Assembly (NCBI GenBank): GCA_051294375.1
Contig: CM119268.1
Span: 6,429,462 to 6,493,461, forward strand
Length of the DNA stretch: 64,000 nucleotides
Direction: 5' to 3'
Source: Paraspadella gotoi
Taxonomy: Eukaryota > Chaetognatha
The notes under the pieces are model-generated. The model was not told the DNA's origin. It did not search any database and saw only the letters and a list, made by a program, of their open reading frames with translations. Position 1 is the stretch's first letter. Each line of letters starts with the position of its first letter. Of the stretch, positions 48,513-61,500 are shown in pieces. The translations under genes were made by a program, and so were the position numbers.

Positions 48513-48614
48513 TTACGGCATTACTCGCACGGGGGCGTTTCTTTCAAAACTATCGTAATTTTCGGCATTTCCGTTACTGCAATCATGAGAAAAAACTGTC
48601 GGCACGGCGGCCAT
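48513..48614 (-). CDS. Candidate short ORF starting inside a YY1-like element (33 codons)
   Basis: CCAAAATGGCCGCC on the minus strand holds an ATG in good context within a YY1/Pho-like motif. The frame runs 33 codons (MAAVPTVFSHDCSNGNAENY, then DSFERNAPVRVMP) to TAA. It lies about 720 bp beyond the 3' end of the IRF2BP gene, where the first exon of a downstream minus-strand gene such as MYT1 could start. No good donor is evident. Confidence 0.2.
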   Translation of the reverse strand: MAAVPTVFSHDCSNGNAENYDSFERNAPVRVMP

Positions 48615-48720
48615 TTTGGATGAAGATGACCGAAGGTTTTAATTGTAATTAATTCGTTTGTGTTTTGTGTTTTTAAATTTAAGCCAAGCAAATATTTTTT
48701 TTAAATGGATCCACTTGATT

Positions 48721-49165
48721 NNNNNNNNNNNNNNNNNNNNNNNNNNNNNNNNNNNNNNNNNNNNNNNNNNNNNNNNNNNNNNNNNNNNNNNNNNNNNNNN
48801 NNNNNNNNNNNNNNNNNNNNNNNNNNNNNNNNNNNNNNNNNNNNNNNNNNNNNNNNNNNNNNNNNNNNNNNNNNNNNNNNNNNNNNNNNNNNNNNNNNNN
48901 NNNNNNNNNNNNNNNNNNNNNNNNNNNNNNNNNNNNNNNNNNNNNNNNNNNNNNNNNNNNNNNNNNNNNNNNNNNNNNNNNNNNNNNNNNNNNNNNNNNN
49001 NNNNNNNNNNNNNNNNNNNNNNNNNNNNNNNNNNNNNNNNNNNNNNNNNNNNNNNNNNNNNNNNNNNNNNNNNNNNNNNNNNNNNNNNNNNNNNNNNNNN
49101 NNNNNNNNNNNNNNNNNNNNNNNNNNNNNNNNNNNNNNNNNNNNNNNNNNNNNNNNNNNNNNNNN
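48721..49165. other. Assembly gap (445 N)
   Basis: Run of N between AT-rich flanks. Confidence 0.95.
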
Positions 49166-49337
49166 ATACGTTTCAAATCAAATTCCTATCACTTGATCAG
49201 TTGATTTTTTTTCTTTCGGTTTCGTCAATTTAGGCGATGATTAATAATCATTGATTAATAATCATTAATAATCATTAATAATTATTGATTAATAATCATT
49301 GATTATCCAGCGTCCGACTTCCTCCTCTTCTTCCTCC

Positions 49338-49575
49338 TCACGATTCTTTCTCTTTCTTAATTTTCACTCCCGCCGCCACGGCCGCAGCGGCCGCCGCTGA
49401 CGCGGGCCCGGGCGCTCCGCTGACGCCTCCGCCTCCTCCTCCGGCCTCCTCGCCCAGGATGGTGACGATCTCCCCCTGCATGAAGGCCCACGGGACGTTG
49501 GAGCCCAGAAGGGGACACTTTTCTCCCGAGGGGCAGTAGACTTCGGCTCCCGCCCCCTGCCGCTTGATGGAGGCT
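49338..49575 (-). CDS. IRF2BP-family terminal exon: end of RING domain and C-terminus
   Basis: Acceptor CTTTTCAG at 49576; TGA stop at 49340-49338. It encodes [20 protein letters not shown], then [20 protein letters not shown], a Gly/Ala-rich spacer and [20 protein letters not shown] and the final KIKKE motif are hallmarks of IRF2BP C-termini; the spacer is longer than usual. Confidence 0.93.
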
Positions 49576-52500
49576 CTGAAAAGAGGATTGAAGGAAAAAA
49601 AAAGGGGATATACATTTTATAATACGTCGTAAAATATCGAGCAAAATTAATTATTATTTGAGAAAAGCTTTAGTGTCGCTGCCCAGTGACCAATGTACTT
49701 CAATGTACTCCCAAAATCCTTGGAGTTCTTGCAACCAATTGCGCCAATGATCAATTTCCTGAATCTTACTCCCAAAGTCGCATCCGATTCTCACCTACCC
49801 TCACCGAGCCACACCCCGATGTAACCTTACCCTTAACCTCCCACTCCCCCCCCATTCCTTACCCCTCTTTTAACTAACCTCGAGCAAGGAAAGCAAAATT
49901 TGTGTCCTGCAACTGATGGACATTGAACGAAGTGCGTATCTTCGAGCCTCTCGTGACAGAGCGTGCATTTGAGGGGAGCGAGCGGCGCTGCTGAGGCGGC
50001 GGAAGCTGCTGCCGCCGATTCCGCTGTCGCCCCGCCCTCGACGCCGTCTCGCGGCGAGGCGCCGCCGGCGTCCTTGCCCCCGGCCTCGTCGCTGGTGGAA
50101 GCGACGGCGCCGCCGACGCCGACCGGCGACGACGACGCTTCGGCGCCGGGCGACGCCGAAGTGGTCAGCCGCAGGGCCTCCGACGCGGCGGCGCCGCTCC
50201 AACTCGACGTCGGCTGCTTGGAGGAGGAGGCGGCGTCGGCGAAGGAGTCGACCGGAAGTTCCTTGCGTTTGCGGGAGACGCGAGCGGAGTAGTCGACGTC
50301 GCGGCGGTGGGGGATGGCGCTGATTGGGGTAGGGGTGGTGGAAGATGGAAGAACGAGTGCAGGATGACGCGCATAACGATTATACGAAGGATGAGGAGAT
50401 AAGTAAAAGTTAAAGGGACGAGAACAAGATTGAAAAAGATAATAAGAAAAAAGGAGGGAAAAAGGAAAAAAAAACAAGAACGGTAATTCCAATGTGTTGG
50501 GCCGAAGTGACTTTATTTTCACGTGTATTTCCGTTTAATTACAAGAAATGACATGACGTGACTAAAAAACTTTATCCGCTCGTGTATTTATGACATACAC
50601 TGCATCAAAATTCTGTCTTTTATTCCTTATAGTTTTAGGAATTCCTAAAGACGGCGCAAGCAGACCCTCAGATTTGAGGTTTTTTCTGTCTTAACAAATG
50701 AGCAAGCAACTATAGGCAAATTATATTTATTTTTAACGTAAGTGGGACAGACCGACGGACAGACATACCGACAGACCGACCGAAAAGTGACTTATTGATT
50801 TATTCCGCGAGTACTCGCGGCGCAACTAAAAAAAAAACAGATTGAGAAAATATTCAAACTTCAGTGAAAGAATGGAATAATTTGTGAATGCTTGCAAACA
50901 ATCACACCGATCCCATGAAAACTTACCCGTAACGCAGCCCCGTTATCGCGGGCGGACTCGGCACTCCCGCCTCGGCCTGCGGCGTCGGCAGCAGCTCGCC
51001 CTGCAGCGGCTCCTTAAAGCTCCGGGCGTTCTCTGGCAAAAGGTCGCCCAGGAGGCGCCAGTCGTTCGAGCCGGGCTTGAGTTCGTATTCGATGTACTTG
51101 AAGCCTGTTTGGGTTNNNNNNNNNNNNNNNNNNNNNNNNNCTCTCAGATTATTTTCAGTTGCTTGGAAGTAGGGTTTTTAACCAAAATTATAATTTATTT
51201 ATTTTATTCGATTCTCGTTTAAGTGCGATCCCTACTCGGAAAATTTTTTCTTCAGTTTTGACAGTAAAAATGAAATTTAAATTATTCGAATTCGTTTTAA
51301 TATTTATGTTACGAATTTCAAACTTTATATTAAGATCAAATTGGGATGTGGCGTACAGTCGAATCGTTTATCTCGATTTCTTTTAGCATTATTCGATTTT
51401 TTCAGCGTACGTCACCACGGCCTGTTCAATTTTGAAGTTTCGCGATTTTGTATATTTTTTAAAGAAAAAAGAAAAAATATGTCATTGCCTACCCCCCCAT
51501 TATTTTTTCTGGCGTTTTCAATAGGACGCGTGTGGTTGTGCTTCGGCCTTTGTTTTTCTCCCTTTTTTCTCAGGTTTTAGTACCGTTCCTTGTTCTGTAC
51601 CGTTAATCGCGAGGTTCAAGTTTGACGTGGAAAAGAACTCTTTTTGAATATTCAAAGCTTCGAAATGCAGGCCACTTACTAGTGCGCATGTCTGCTGGGT
51701 GGCAACATTCCGGTGCCGAGGACGGGAATTGATCTCTTCTCCACACCGTTCCCTGCCGGTGATGCAGTTTCAAGCGGGTGGTTGTCGGGCCGCTCTGTCG
51801 ATGACATCGTTCTCTGAATCCCGGCATGCCGCTCGGTACGGACGCGAAGGCGGCTGCGGGAAGGTGCTGGGTAGGTACTGGCGCGATATGGACTTGATCT
51901 TTTCCGGGCTCCTCCGGAAGTTGGATCGATGCCTCACTGCTCTCAGGTGGAGCGGCTATTCAAGTCCTGTAACTCTACAAGATCCCGCTTCTGTGGGATG
52001 GAGAATATTGCCCTCGATCTCGACCTTGCCCCGTGGCGAGGGCGAAATTGTGTCGGATCTTGAATGCGACTACTGAGCCAAGAGCATGTGCCGCAGGGCT
52101 CTGTAACGGCGCCGGCGCCTTCCCGGAAGGGGAGACGTCGACGCCGGGAGCCGTCCTTCTTCTTCGATGACGTGAAATCCCAGCGCTCCCCAGCGCAAAA
52201 ATCAAGGGTTCTGTCTCGGGTCAGGCGTGTGGGAGCTCGACCCCAGGGAGATAAAGGTCCGTGTCAGACCCAGTACAGCGGTGCCGGCGCAGGCCTTCTG
52301 CCCCGTCCGCGTAGCCCCACGCAAGTTTCGACGCCGCAGGAAGCCTGGCGCCAGATGCGGAGCCGGTATCTGCGGGACCGACTTCAGTACTCGCGATCTC
52401 GCGTGGGACCCTCCGTCATCGGCAAACAATCGTGCTTCCGCAACGACGGAACAGGGCAGGTTCTGTGCACCAGCTCCTCGGGGGTTTCGACGTCGGCGGC

Positions 52501-55500
52501 CGTCTCGCGGAACTTGCAGAAGACCGATGCAGGAGGGCAACGGGGAAGCTGCGGGACTCGCGCAAGCGATGTGCAGACCTCCGATGTCCTGTGGAACGTG
52601 GAATTGCAAAGTCCGGACCTTGTTCAGGCAGTTCAAGGGTTGCAGGAGGAGCACGGGAGCTCCGTTTAGTGCTGCATTCCGAGGAGGATATGGACCCGAA
52701 GACTAAGAAGCGCCAAGGCTGTAGTAGCTACAGTGACGCTGTGCTGGCCGGGTCCGTCGACGCTGATGCGGATGTTCCGCCGGTGCGACGTCGGACGAGG
52801 GATGCATGCTTTGCTCCACGCCAGAGAGGGAGGAGAAGAAGAGGGTGAAGGGGCCGAACGACTTTTAGGTTGCAGAGGCAGTTGGCGCAGGTTCGGCGAC
52901 TCCCGCTTCAGGGTGCCGTTGAGCAGTCTGCCGTCGGAGAAGAGATTTGGGACGCGGTTCAGGGCGCCTTCCTGGGAATGATGCGTCTCTGAGACTCGGA
53001 GGTCGTAGAGAGAGAGGTCACCGGAGGATTGATTACTCCGAGATTATTTTCGCGTGGACAATCGCGATAAGGAAAGTGTCTCCCGGGGACAGGCGAAGGC
53101 CGCAGGACAGGCGCGATTCCTTAAGTCTGTAAGCAGCAGGTGAAGGAGGCGTTGTTGAATCCATCTCCGACGCCCTCTTTTGTATATTGTGGGCAGCCTG
53201 GTGTCGTGGGTCCGGCGGGAGATTTTTGAGATTTGATTTTATTTTTTTTTTAGTTGTTTGCCGGGACGGTTTAGTATACAGCCCTATCCTCCCTTCTGGA
53301 GATCGGGGGCTAAAATCTTATTACGGCACATCGAATCATTGTTTAATAGGTTGGCGTGTACGAAAGCTCCCTCCCCGGTTAAACTACTGAGTATTTAAAT
53401 ATGGGTAGTTATAGTCACGTGATTTAACTTGCTTAACTTGGCCACAGTAAGTTAAGTAATATTGCGCGCTTTTGGGGTCGTCTACGGGTTTCCCAGTCAG
53501 GATCCTAAACAATATTAAATGTTTGGTAGATAAAGTCGCAAAGTTACCTTTGATTATAACTACCTAGGCTAGTTTTTAATCTACATTTTTCCGCAACCTG
53601 TAAATACTTATATTGTTATTTCTTAATGTTTTATTTCGTGCCTTTCTTATTCAGACACAACGGATAGGTTTGGCGTCGTCGTTGCGTCATCCGGGTCAGT
53701 GGTTCTCTCTGGGGAATTTCATCTACGACGTTCGGCGAAGAAACGGTTTCTTTTAGTTAATTCTCTCGAGATATAGATTTTTTCTATTATAATTATAGAT
53801 TTTTTCGTCTGCGTCCGTACTAGCCCAGACAAAATATTTATATTAATTTTTTTGCTTCCGGGTGCCGTCCCGAAGACCTGCGTCCGTAACCGCGGCCAGG
53901 TATTTTTTCTACTTCTCCTGCGTCCGTAACCGCCGGGCCACGATGAACTTTATACGAATCTGCCGTCCGTTATACGGCCAGATTTTTATAATAATTTTTT
54001 CGAGGTAGCTGGTTTTTTGGTTTTTTGATTTTTCTGTTTTAATTTAATAAAGAACGTTTTTTTTTTTTGATTCACTGTCAGAGTAGTTTTTTAGATTTTT
54101 TCTGTTTGTTTGTTTTGTTTCGGACGGTAATTTTCTTTATTTTCATACGATGTCGTCGCTGAAAAGGAAAATGGTTTTATCTTATCTCAGAAACGCTTTT
54201 TGGAGACATTGTTTTTTGATATATTTAGGGTTTTTTATTAATTTTTATCGGGTTTTGTTAATACGGGGTTTAATTTTTTAATGAATCCTTGTTTATTTTA
54301 AATTACCACTTTTCATTTTTATAATTTAATAGATTAAACTCCGTCAGAGCGCGAGCCCGCCTTGGCTCTTTTTCGGGTAAATTACTCTAAATGGTTAACA
54401 GGCCCCGCGCTGATAGGCTAGGCATTTCTTTGCCTTTATTTTCGATGGCGTCAAAGCCTTTCTCTATGCTATTTCTCTTTTTCGTGTGTGCTCGTCTCTT
54501 TTTGTGAATTTAACTATTTTTTCATTTTAATCAATAGTAGATTTTTACTCTTATTTCGCTTTTTTCTGGTTATTGTTTAAATTCAGCTGAAAAGCTGGAT
54601 TCTCCTGTGCGGGATGATGAGGTGGGACTCCGAAATACGGATTTCGGTTTCTGCTAAAACGCGTGCGAAATGTTATTATTAATCATTTTTCTTCAGTCGC
54701 CGTTCACCAGGCGGATCCCTATTTTTTCTGCACTTTAGCACCTTTTTATGGGTGCCCCGCTTCAATGCCAAAAATTTTTTGATCATGTTATTTACGTTTA
54801 TTTATAATGTTTGTCGAATTTCTGCACGTATGTCAACTTTGATCGGCATAGGGGCACGCCTTTCATGACGGAGTGCTGGCTTTGTCGTTTACCGTTACGT
54901 CCGTCCGCCTAAACAAACATTGTCGGAGATTGTTATTTATGGGCTGGCGGGAGGTTCTGGGAGGCTTGTCGGGCAACGGTTTAAGTCGGCCCGTACCACC
55001 TCTCGTTGCTTGGACAATTTTGATTTTTATGCTTGACCGTATTTTCGAATTTTGATTTTTTCCCTATTTTAGAAAATTTTGAATTTTTTTTTTGTGGTTT
55101 CGTTAAAATCTTGCTCTTTATTCGCAGTTACGGTGTCATACGTTATATTTCATCATATTTCGTTACGCCCCCGTAATATTTGCGTTATGTTGACTCATCG
55201 ATTAGATTTCCCAGCCATCGATTTTTCGATGTGCATCGGCGTGGCTTAGCGTTAAATTACACCATTTCCCACGCGTGCGAATCTTTCCCAAATTTTCCCA
55301 CGATGTTGAATCACGCAATATCCGGTATTCGCCTGCGTGGCGACGACACTTCCGTTCGTAAGTGGACCTCGGGATCGTGACGACATCACGGCGTTAAATC
55401 TACCGAATTTCGAAAGTTGCGGTCGAGGGGGCGGAAACCCTTGACGCGATGGACGATCCTAATCTTCACTACTGCGTCGCAGACGGGGATCATTTCTCGG

Positions 55501-58500
55501 AGGGATTAGTGCGTTATGTGTTTTCATGTGTTTTACAAGGTAATTTTTCTTAACTATTAGGGTACAGTATCGGTCCATTTTTGTTCGGACTCGTGTTTTT
55601 TAACATTATTTTTTGCTTTGCTAAATATTATTTTTTAGGTTATTTTTGGTGTACGCATTTGATGCAAAGGCAGTTTGGTTTTCCGCGCCCCAGGTAACCT
55701 CAACTTTCAATCCACGTCGTTACGGGCTTCTTCGATTATACTCTCCGGGAAAGAGTGGTTATATGACCCATGCCTTTTTCGCTCAGCTTCTCCAATCTTT
55801 CAGGTAACCTTTACGCTCGGGGGGAAATTTGCCGAAGTTTATCCTCCGTTGATTTAGAAAGCGGAGCTCGTTCCGTCTTGGTGCCAGCTGCATGAACTCG
55901 CGCCGAAGGTCTCGCACGAATTCTGGAGATGAACGAACGACGACAGAGTGTTACCTGTTCTGGGAGAGGTCAGCCAGATTCGGGCGACGCTGGTATGGGG
56001 GGAAAATTCTCCCCAAGCATTACGAATTAACTACGCGTAGTATGCCCTTTGTTATTTTTTGGGACTTGGCGATTTTTTATGCTAAATTTTTTCGAAAATA
56101 AATTCTTTTTTCTTTTGTAACAACGAACAGTGTTCTTCTCTCTTCGTGCGGGAGGGAGTGTAACGGGCGCAATTCTCTTTCGACTAGACTTATTGTGAGT
56201 ATTTTTATCAGAAAAATATAGTATGGGTTGTAACTAATACTTTGTTCGTTTTTTTAGGTTTCAATACCCCAAGAAGAATTAACTAGTTTGTTCTGAGAAT
56301 ATTTTTTAGTGATTAAGGGTTAACCCAACAAGTCAAAGCCTTTTATTTAAGTCTCGTTTCAGATTTATGTCAAGTTACGGTGAAAGTTTTTCAAATTATG
56401 ATTCGTCTACTGGGTCAAGAGTTTTTTGGCATCAAAGCAAGGCGTCAGCCTAGGACAGCAGAAACAACGCCACAGAACGCTCGCCAAAGCTAGTTGATTC
56501 TTGGCTCCGTCGATGACCGGGACTCCAGGAACAAGTACCGGGTGAAGAACAAAACCTTCTTGGAGCGGTGTTGCCCCAACCACCCCGACTGCAAAGAACA
56601 CTTTTCGTCCTTATTTTTGTATTTATTCAATTTGTATTGATTAGCTCAAGAGTAGGTGGCGACAATTTTAGAGTAGGTTAAGAATATATAACATGATCTT
56701 TCTTTGATCATCTTAAATTAGTTCAGTGCTTTAACGTTGCCCCTAACCGTTTTTTTTGGTGCTGCTTATTCTTTATCGTATTTTTTTTGCCTTGACTCGG
56801 CGACGAATGTCTCTAGTTGACGGCGGACACGGACGCCAATGTTTGCCTCGGAGCCCGACGGCTAAAATATTACGGTTTTATCGGCCGGCATTGAGAGCCG
56901 GACCAGGACGCGTCGTCTGTCAAACGGTCGGATGTCCGTCTGTCTGTATTACTGGCGACAGCGAGAGGTAGTACGATCTGCGGAGTGACGGTCTTCTCGT
57001 ATCACGACTGCTCCCTGCGCCGCCGCAGCATCAGGCGGGCGGCGACTCTACCTTCGGTTACAGTATAGCCTTGACTTGTCCCCGCACAAATTGTTGGGAA
57101 CAAGTCTGGTTCTCGTCTAAGAACTTCGAAATTTTCTATCGGTAACTATAAGTTGTTTGGTTGACCTTCGGCCTAACCGATTTTTTTTCCAACAGAGCCG
57201 TGCCGGAACAACTAGGTAATGAGAACACCTACACCCTCCCTTTATTTCAAAGTGTACCTTTCCGCCTGGATCGAACGGTGTACAGATCGGCGTCGGTGTA
57301 TCTGATTGTGGCAAAGTAAATTCTGTTAGCCTTTCGCTTTATTCGCTTTTTTGAGTCCTAGTTGTCAGTCGCGCCCACCAACTTTTTTTGTGTAATTTTT
57401 CTCCCTTTTATGGTTATTAAGTTGAGAGCCGAGAAATGGTCGCCCGACAAGTGTGGACTGGGTAGAGGGAGTGGTCTTAGCGGACGAGCCCGGAGCGCTC
57501 GTACGAAGCGTTTATCTGTTATTGCCTTTGGCTACTATTGTTTGGCCAGGGTTCGGGTCTCGCGGCACCCGCATCCGGTAGCTTTTTTCGCCTTCCCTTG
57601 CCGCAAATACTAGTTCTCGTTGTGCATTCCCGACACGCATTCGATGCTTTAGAGTGAAGGCGGCGCTCCTACATCCTAATAAATAAACTTCCCTTCTAGG
57701 AGCCGCATGTTTAGGATAATGATTACGTTTTTAGATTTCAGGTTTATCGCTAGCATATGTAGGTTTCCGTATTTTCGGTTTATTATTTTGACAGGTATTA
57801 TTCCTTTAGGTCGAGTGCGAGTCTCTAACGACTTCTATATTTCCTTGTTGCCAACCTACTCGCAACACTAAGGTAAATAAGGAACGCTAATTATTTTTGT
57901 TTTACAGTGTGTAGATTTTTATTTCGAATGGTTTTTTTACGAGATTCAACGGCGAAGATTAGTACAAAATTCGGATTCTCAATTTACTATTTTTCCCGTA
58001 GGATAGTATCTAATTTTTTGGTCGTAGTACGGTTGTGCGTCTCTAATATTTTGTTTGGTAAGGGTATCGAATATACGCAGGATTCCAAAGATTCGCGTTC
58101 TTCCGTATTCGGGGTCCCCCATCAGAATCGTAGACATGGACGCTTTGAAGTATTTGCTTGTGACATGACTGAGATATGCTTGACGTTGTCTCTGATGCGG
58201 CTACCTGCGTGAACGCGGTAAGGAAAAATTTGAATATTTGGATTGTTTATTCGCCTCAGGTTGTCGCGTGGCACATGAAACGGCGACCGTTTTCGCACAA
58301 CTCGCCATGTTCGTTTGAATGGGTCGAAGGGGAATTGATTTCGTTCCTAGCCCGTCCCGAAAATTAACCTCGAGATCGAGCTATGTGTCGTTCCCTCGGG
58401 GAGAACCTGTCCGGGATGGGCGCCAAAGGCAATCTGCCGACGGTGCTGGGGGGTTAGGGCGCGAGGGTAATAGGACTGCAATTTCAATTTGAAGTCAGGT

Positions 58501-61500
58501 GGTGATCATCGGCTTTAGTCAACATCGAAATTCTTATCATTTTTCTTCTCAACTTTTCGTTCTTTGAATTCTTTTGGTTCAGGCGGATTCGTATTTGTGT
58601 TGCGTAGTCCTAACAATTCGGGTTCCATGAGAATATTCACGCTTCTTCCCCTTTAGTTGGGCACTTTCCGGGAGTAGATAGGCGCATCGGTTCTGCGGGG
58701 CAGTTCCAATAATATTGTGGTGTAAGCGTATGTATCTGCTCAGGTTGTCTTTAAGAACGTAATCTTTTGTTCCTCTATTAGCTTTTCAGTGACCAGTATC
58801 GGGTATCGATGTTTTTTGGTTTTTGTAAGACACGGTTATTCTCTAGCCTTTCCTTGGGGAGCTCGCGAGAGTGCGGTTCCGGTTACGCCACCAAGAGAGG
58901 TTTGAGTTGTAAGAATGCTTAGTAATCTTGTATCGGGATCAGTGAATTAAATTCTGGTATTTGGGACTTCGCGCTATCATACGATCAATGAAATAATGAG
59001 TGTGATATTGTCAAGGACGTGGCTAGGAAACAATTACGTGTAGACAAGATTTTGATAGTTTTATTTAATTATGCTCCGAAGCTAGTTTCACGAAATCTAT
59101 GTTTGGCTTAGTTAGTCAGTGTAGTTGATATGATATATTAAGGTCATACACCCAACTGCTTCATTGTCCGCCTTCTTGCCGTCCTCTGTGTCAATTATAT
59201 TTCGTTAGGGTTCTTTGTTTATTGTTTGTTTTTCATATTAGCGGGGCCAAACGTTTTAAGGTTGTAGAGAGTAGAAGTCCCTAGATGTTATGTATAAGTG
59301 TTTTTGTTTATTTTACGGTTGTTAGGGTCAGTAGAGAAGGATATAATTAATGTCTACTGTGGATGGGATTGTTTGGTGTGTCGTTAGGGGTGGTGGGTTC
59401 TGTACTGTTAACGACGCACGCGGCCACTGTCTTACAACACCGTTCGTAGGGATTATCCCCTTTCTCTTTTATCCCTTTCGCAGTTCAGGTTCGTACCTTC
59501 CCCAAAAGAAAAAAAAGGGTAGACTGGGTTTAACTTATGGGCCTACCTGCGCATATAACAACATCGCGGATTGAAGAAATAAGAGATGGTAGTTGTGATC
59601 CCTATTATGCAGTGGGTATCTCGGCTGTCGATGTTGCCGATGCGGGTTAAGACGGGTGTAACTCCGTATACGTACAAGTTCGAATTGCTCTTTTCCGAAA
59701 CCTGGTGTTTTTTGTGTGATCACTAATGAAGAGTGTTACGAACTAAGGTAGGACCTCTGTTTGTACTGCTTGTTGAAAGTTAAATTGATTTACCTGGCCA
59801 TCTACTAATTTATGAGATCCTGTTTTTTTTTTTGTCATTTTCGAGTTCCCTTAGCACTTGTACTCACTGTTGTCTCCGTCTGTGGGCAAATTCGATAACT
59901 TGATTAGGCTTACAAAGATGGCCATCGGCCGGTGTGGAAGGAAGTGGTGTATACCGCGGCAGGCGATTTATGGCGCGTTCCCGCGTGAGGATGGAGCAGT
60001 CAGTATGTCGAGGTGTCGTGCCGTGCTTTGGCCCGTGTGGTGTTGGTCCGCGTCTGTTGCTACTGCTGCGTTATTTGTTTGGAATGTACTTTTTTTTCTG
60101 GGTTTTCCTGTTTTTTGATCTCCGCAGCGAGGTCGGGATGCCGCGGTCGTCTCGATGGCTTTGTTTTAGGCCCCTAACGGATCCTGGACGCAATTTTATA
60201 TACTCATAATTTTAAAATTCTTCTTTCTCTACTTTCCATCCCCCTGCGACCGGAATATTGATCTTTATTCGGACATGCTCGGGTATCCCGGATGCTTGGC
60301 ATACCTGGGGATAGCGGGGGGTGTTACGCTAATAATTGATCAATATATTACGAGGAAATTCCAGCTTCTCTCTACTTTCTTTCCCCGATGCTCTTCTTTT
60401 CTCTACAACCTTGAAGGACGGTTGGATCGGATATTTCCGTTCTTCTCTGGCGTTATCTGCGAGCGAGAGCAGAGACACACCTATCGGCATGTTTTATTTT
60501 CTAGTTTGTCGATTTTATTTGTATTATTGTTTTATGTATACTTAAGCTACAAGTTTCCGAATTTTTCGCGCGTTTTGTTTGGTGTGGCAAGTGTATGTGG
60601 CAATGTTCTGTTTGGGTTCGCCCTCTGTCTGGCTTGACGTGACATAATGCGGTGCCTTTTCCGGAAGCCGTCAGGTAGTATCGAGATCTCCTGTTTCTCG
60701 ATAGAATTCACCGATGAGTAGTTTGAATCTAGTCGATGTGCATTACATCTACAGACCTTCACTCTAGTTCTCACACCTGCGTTGTTCTGCGAAGCGCGCT
60801 TTAAGTTGCTTACTTTTGAAATTCGAATTTAGATATCTCGGGAAACACAGTTTTTAAGTAAATAAAGTTTTTGTAGATCCGCTTGGGATTGGTTGTAGCT
60901 TTTCTTTGTGATAGATGGCAGCGCCCTTAATGTTCTACCAGGATCTCGCGGCTTCCTCACGGAAACTGATAACGTAGAGAATCTCGTCTTTGAAAACTTT
61001 TTTATCCTACAGAGGATCGCCTATGTTATAGATATTTACTGTATGTAGCGTGGCCGATCGCAGGGCCAGTGGTGTATGTTATATATGTTTTGTTCTTTTA
61101 GCTGTCCAGGATTTCCTTAACTTTACTTCGGCGCTTTTTGAGTGGGTCAACTTCTAGCTTGCGCAGAGAGAAGATCCTGGATTTGCGCACAGTCGGACGT
61201 CTTGATCGAGTGCCCGCTGGCCTTTCGCTCGACGAGTCGAGGTCTTTGCCGAGACTTTTCGTCAACGCCGTATCTTGAGCTGATGCTATGCGACCTTGGG
61301 TGCCAATTCGTGGTGCTCTTCTTGCGCGATCCAACCTCGGCAGGAATTCTCTGTTCTCACTAACGATAGGGCCGCAGAATTAGTTCAGGAAATAGCGAAT
61401 TATCATAGCGATAGCCACCTCTACGACTTCAGGTTCCGTATAACAGATGAGTTATATTGCTGGCTAATCTAATTGTCCAGCATATAGTAGTCATCTCTCT

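Noticed and set aside
52202-52654. Reverse-transcriptase-like LFADD on the minus strand
   Set aside because: No other RT motif around it, and a LINE endonuclease-like motif lies on the opposite strand at almost the same place; kept only as a weak mobile-element hint.
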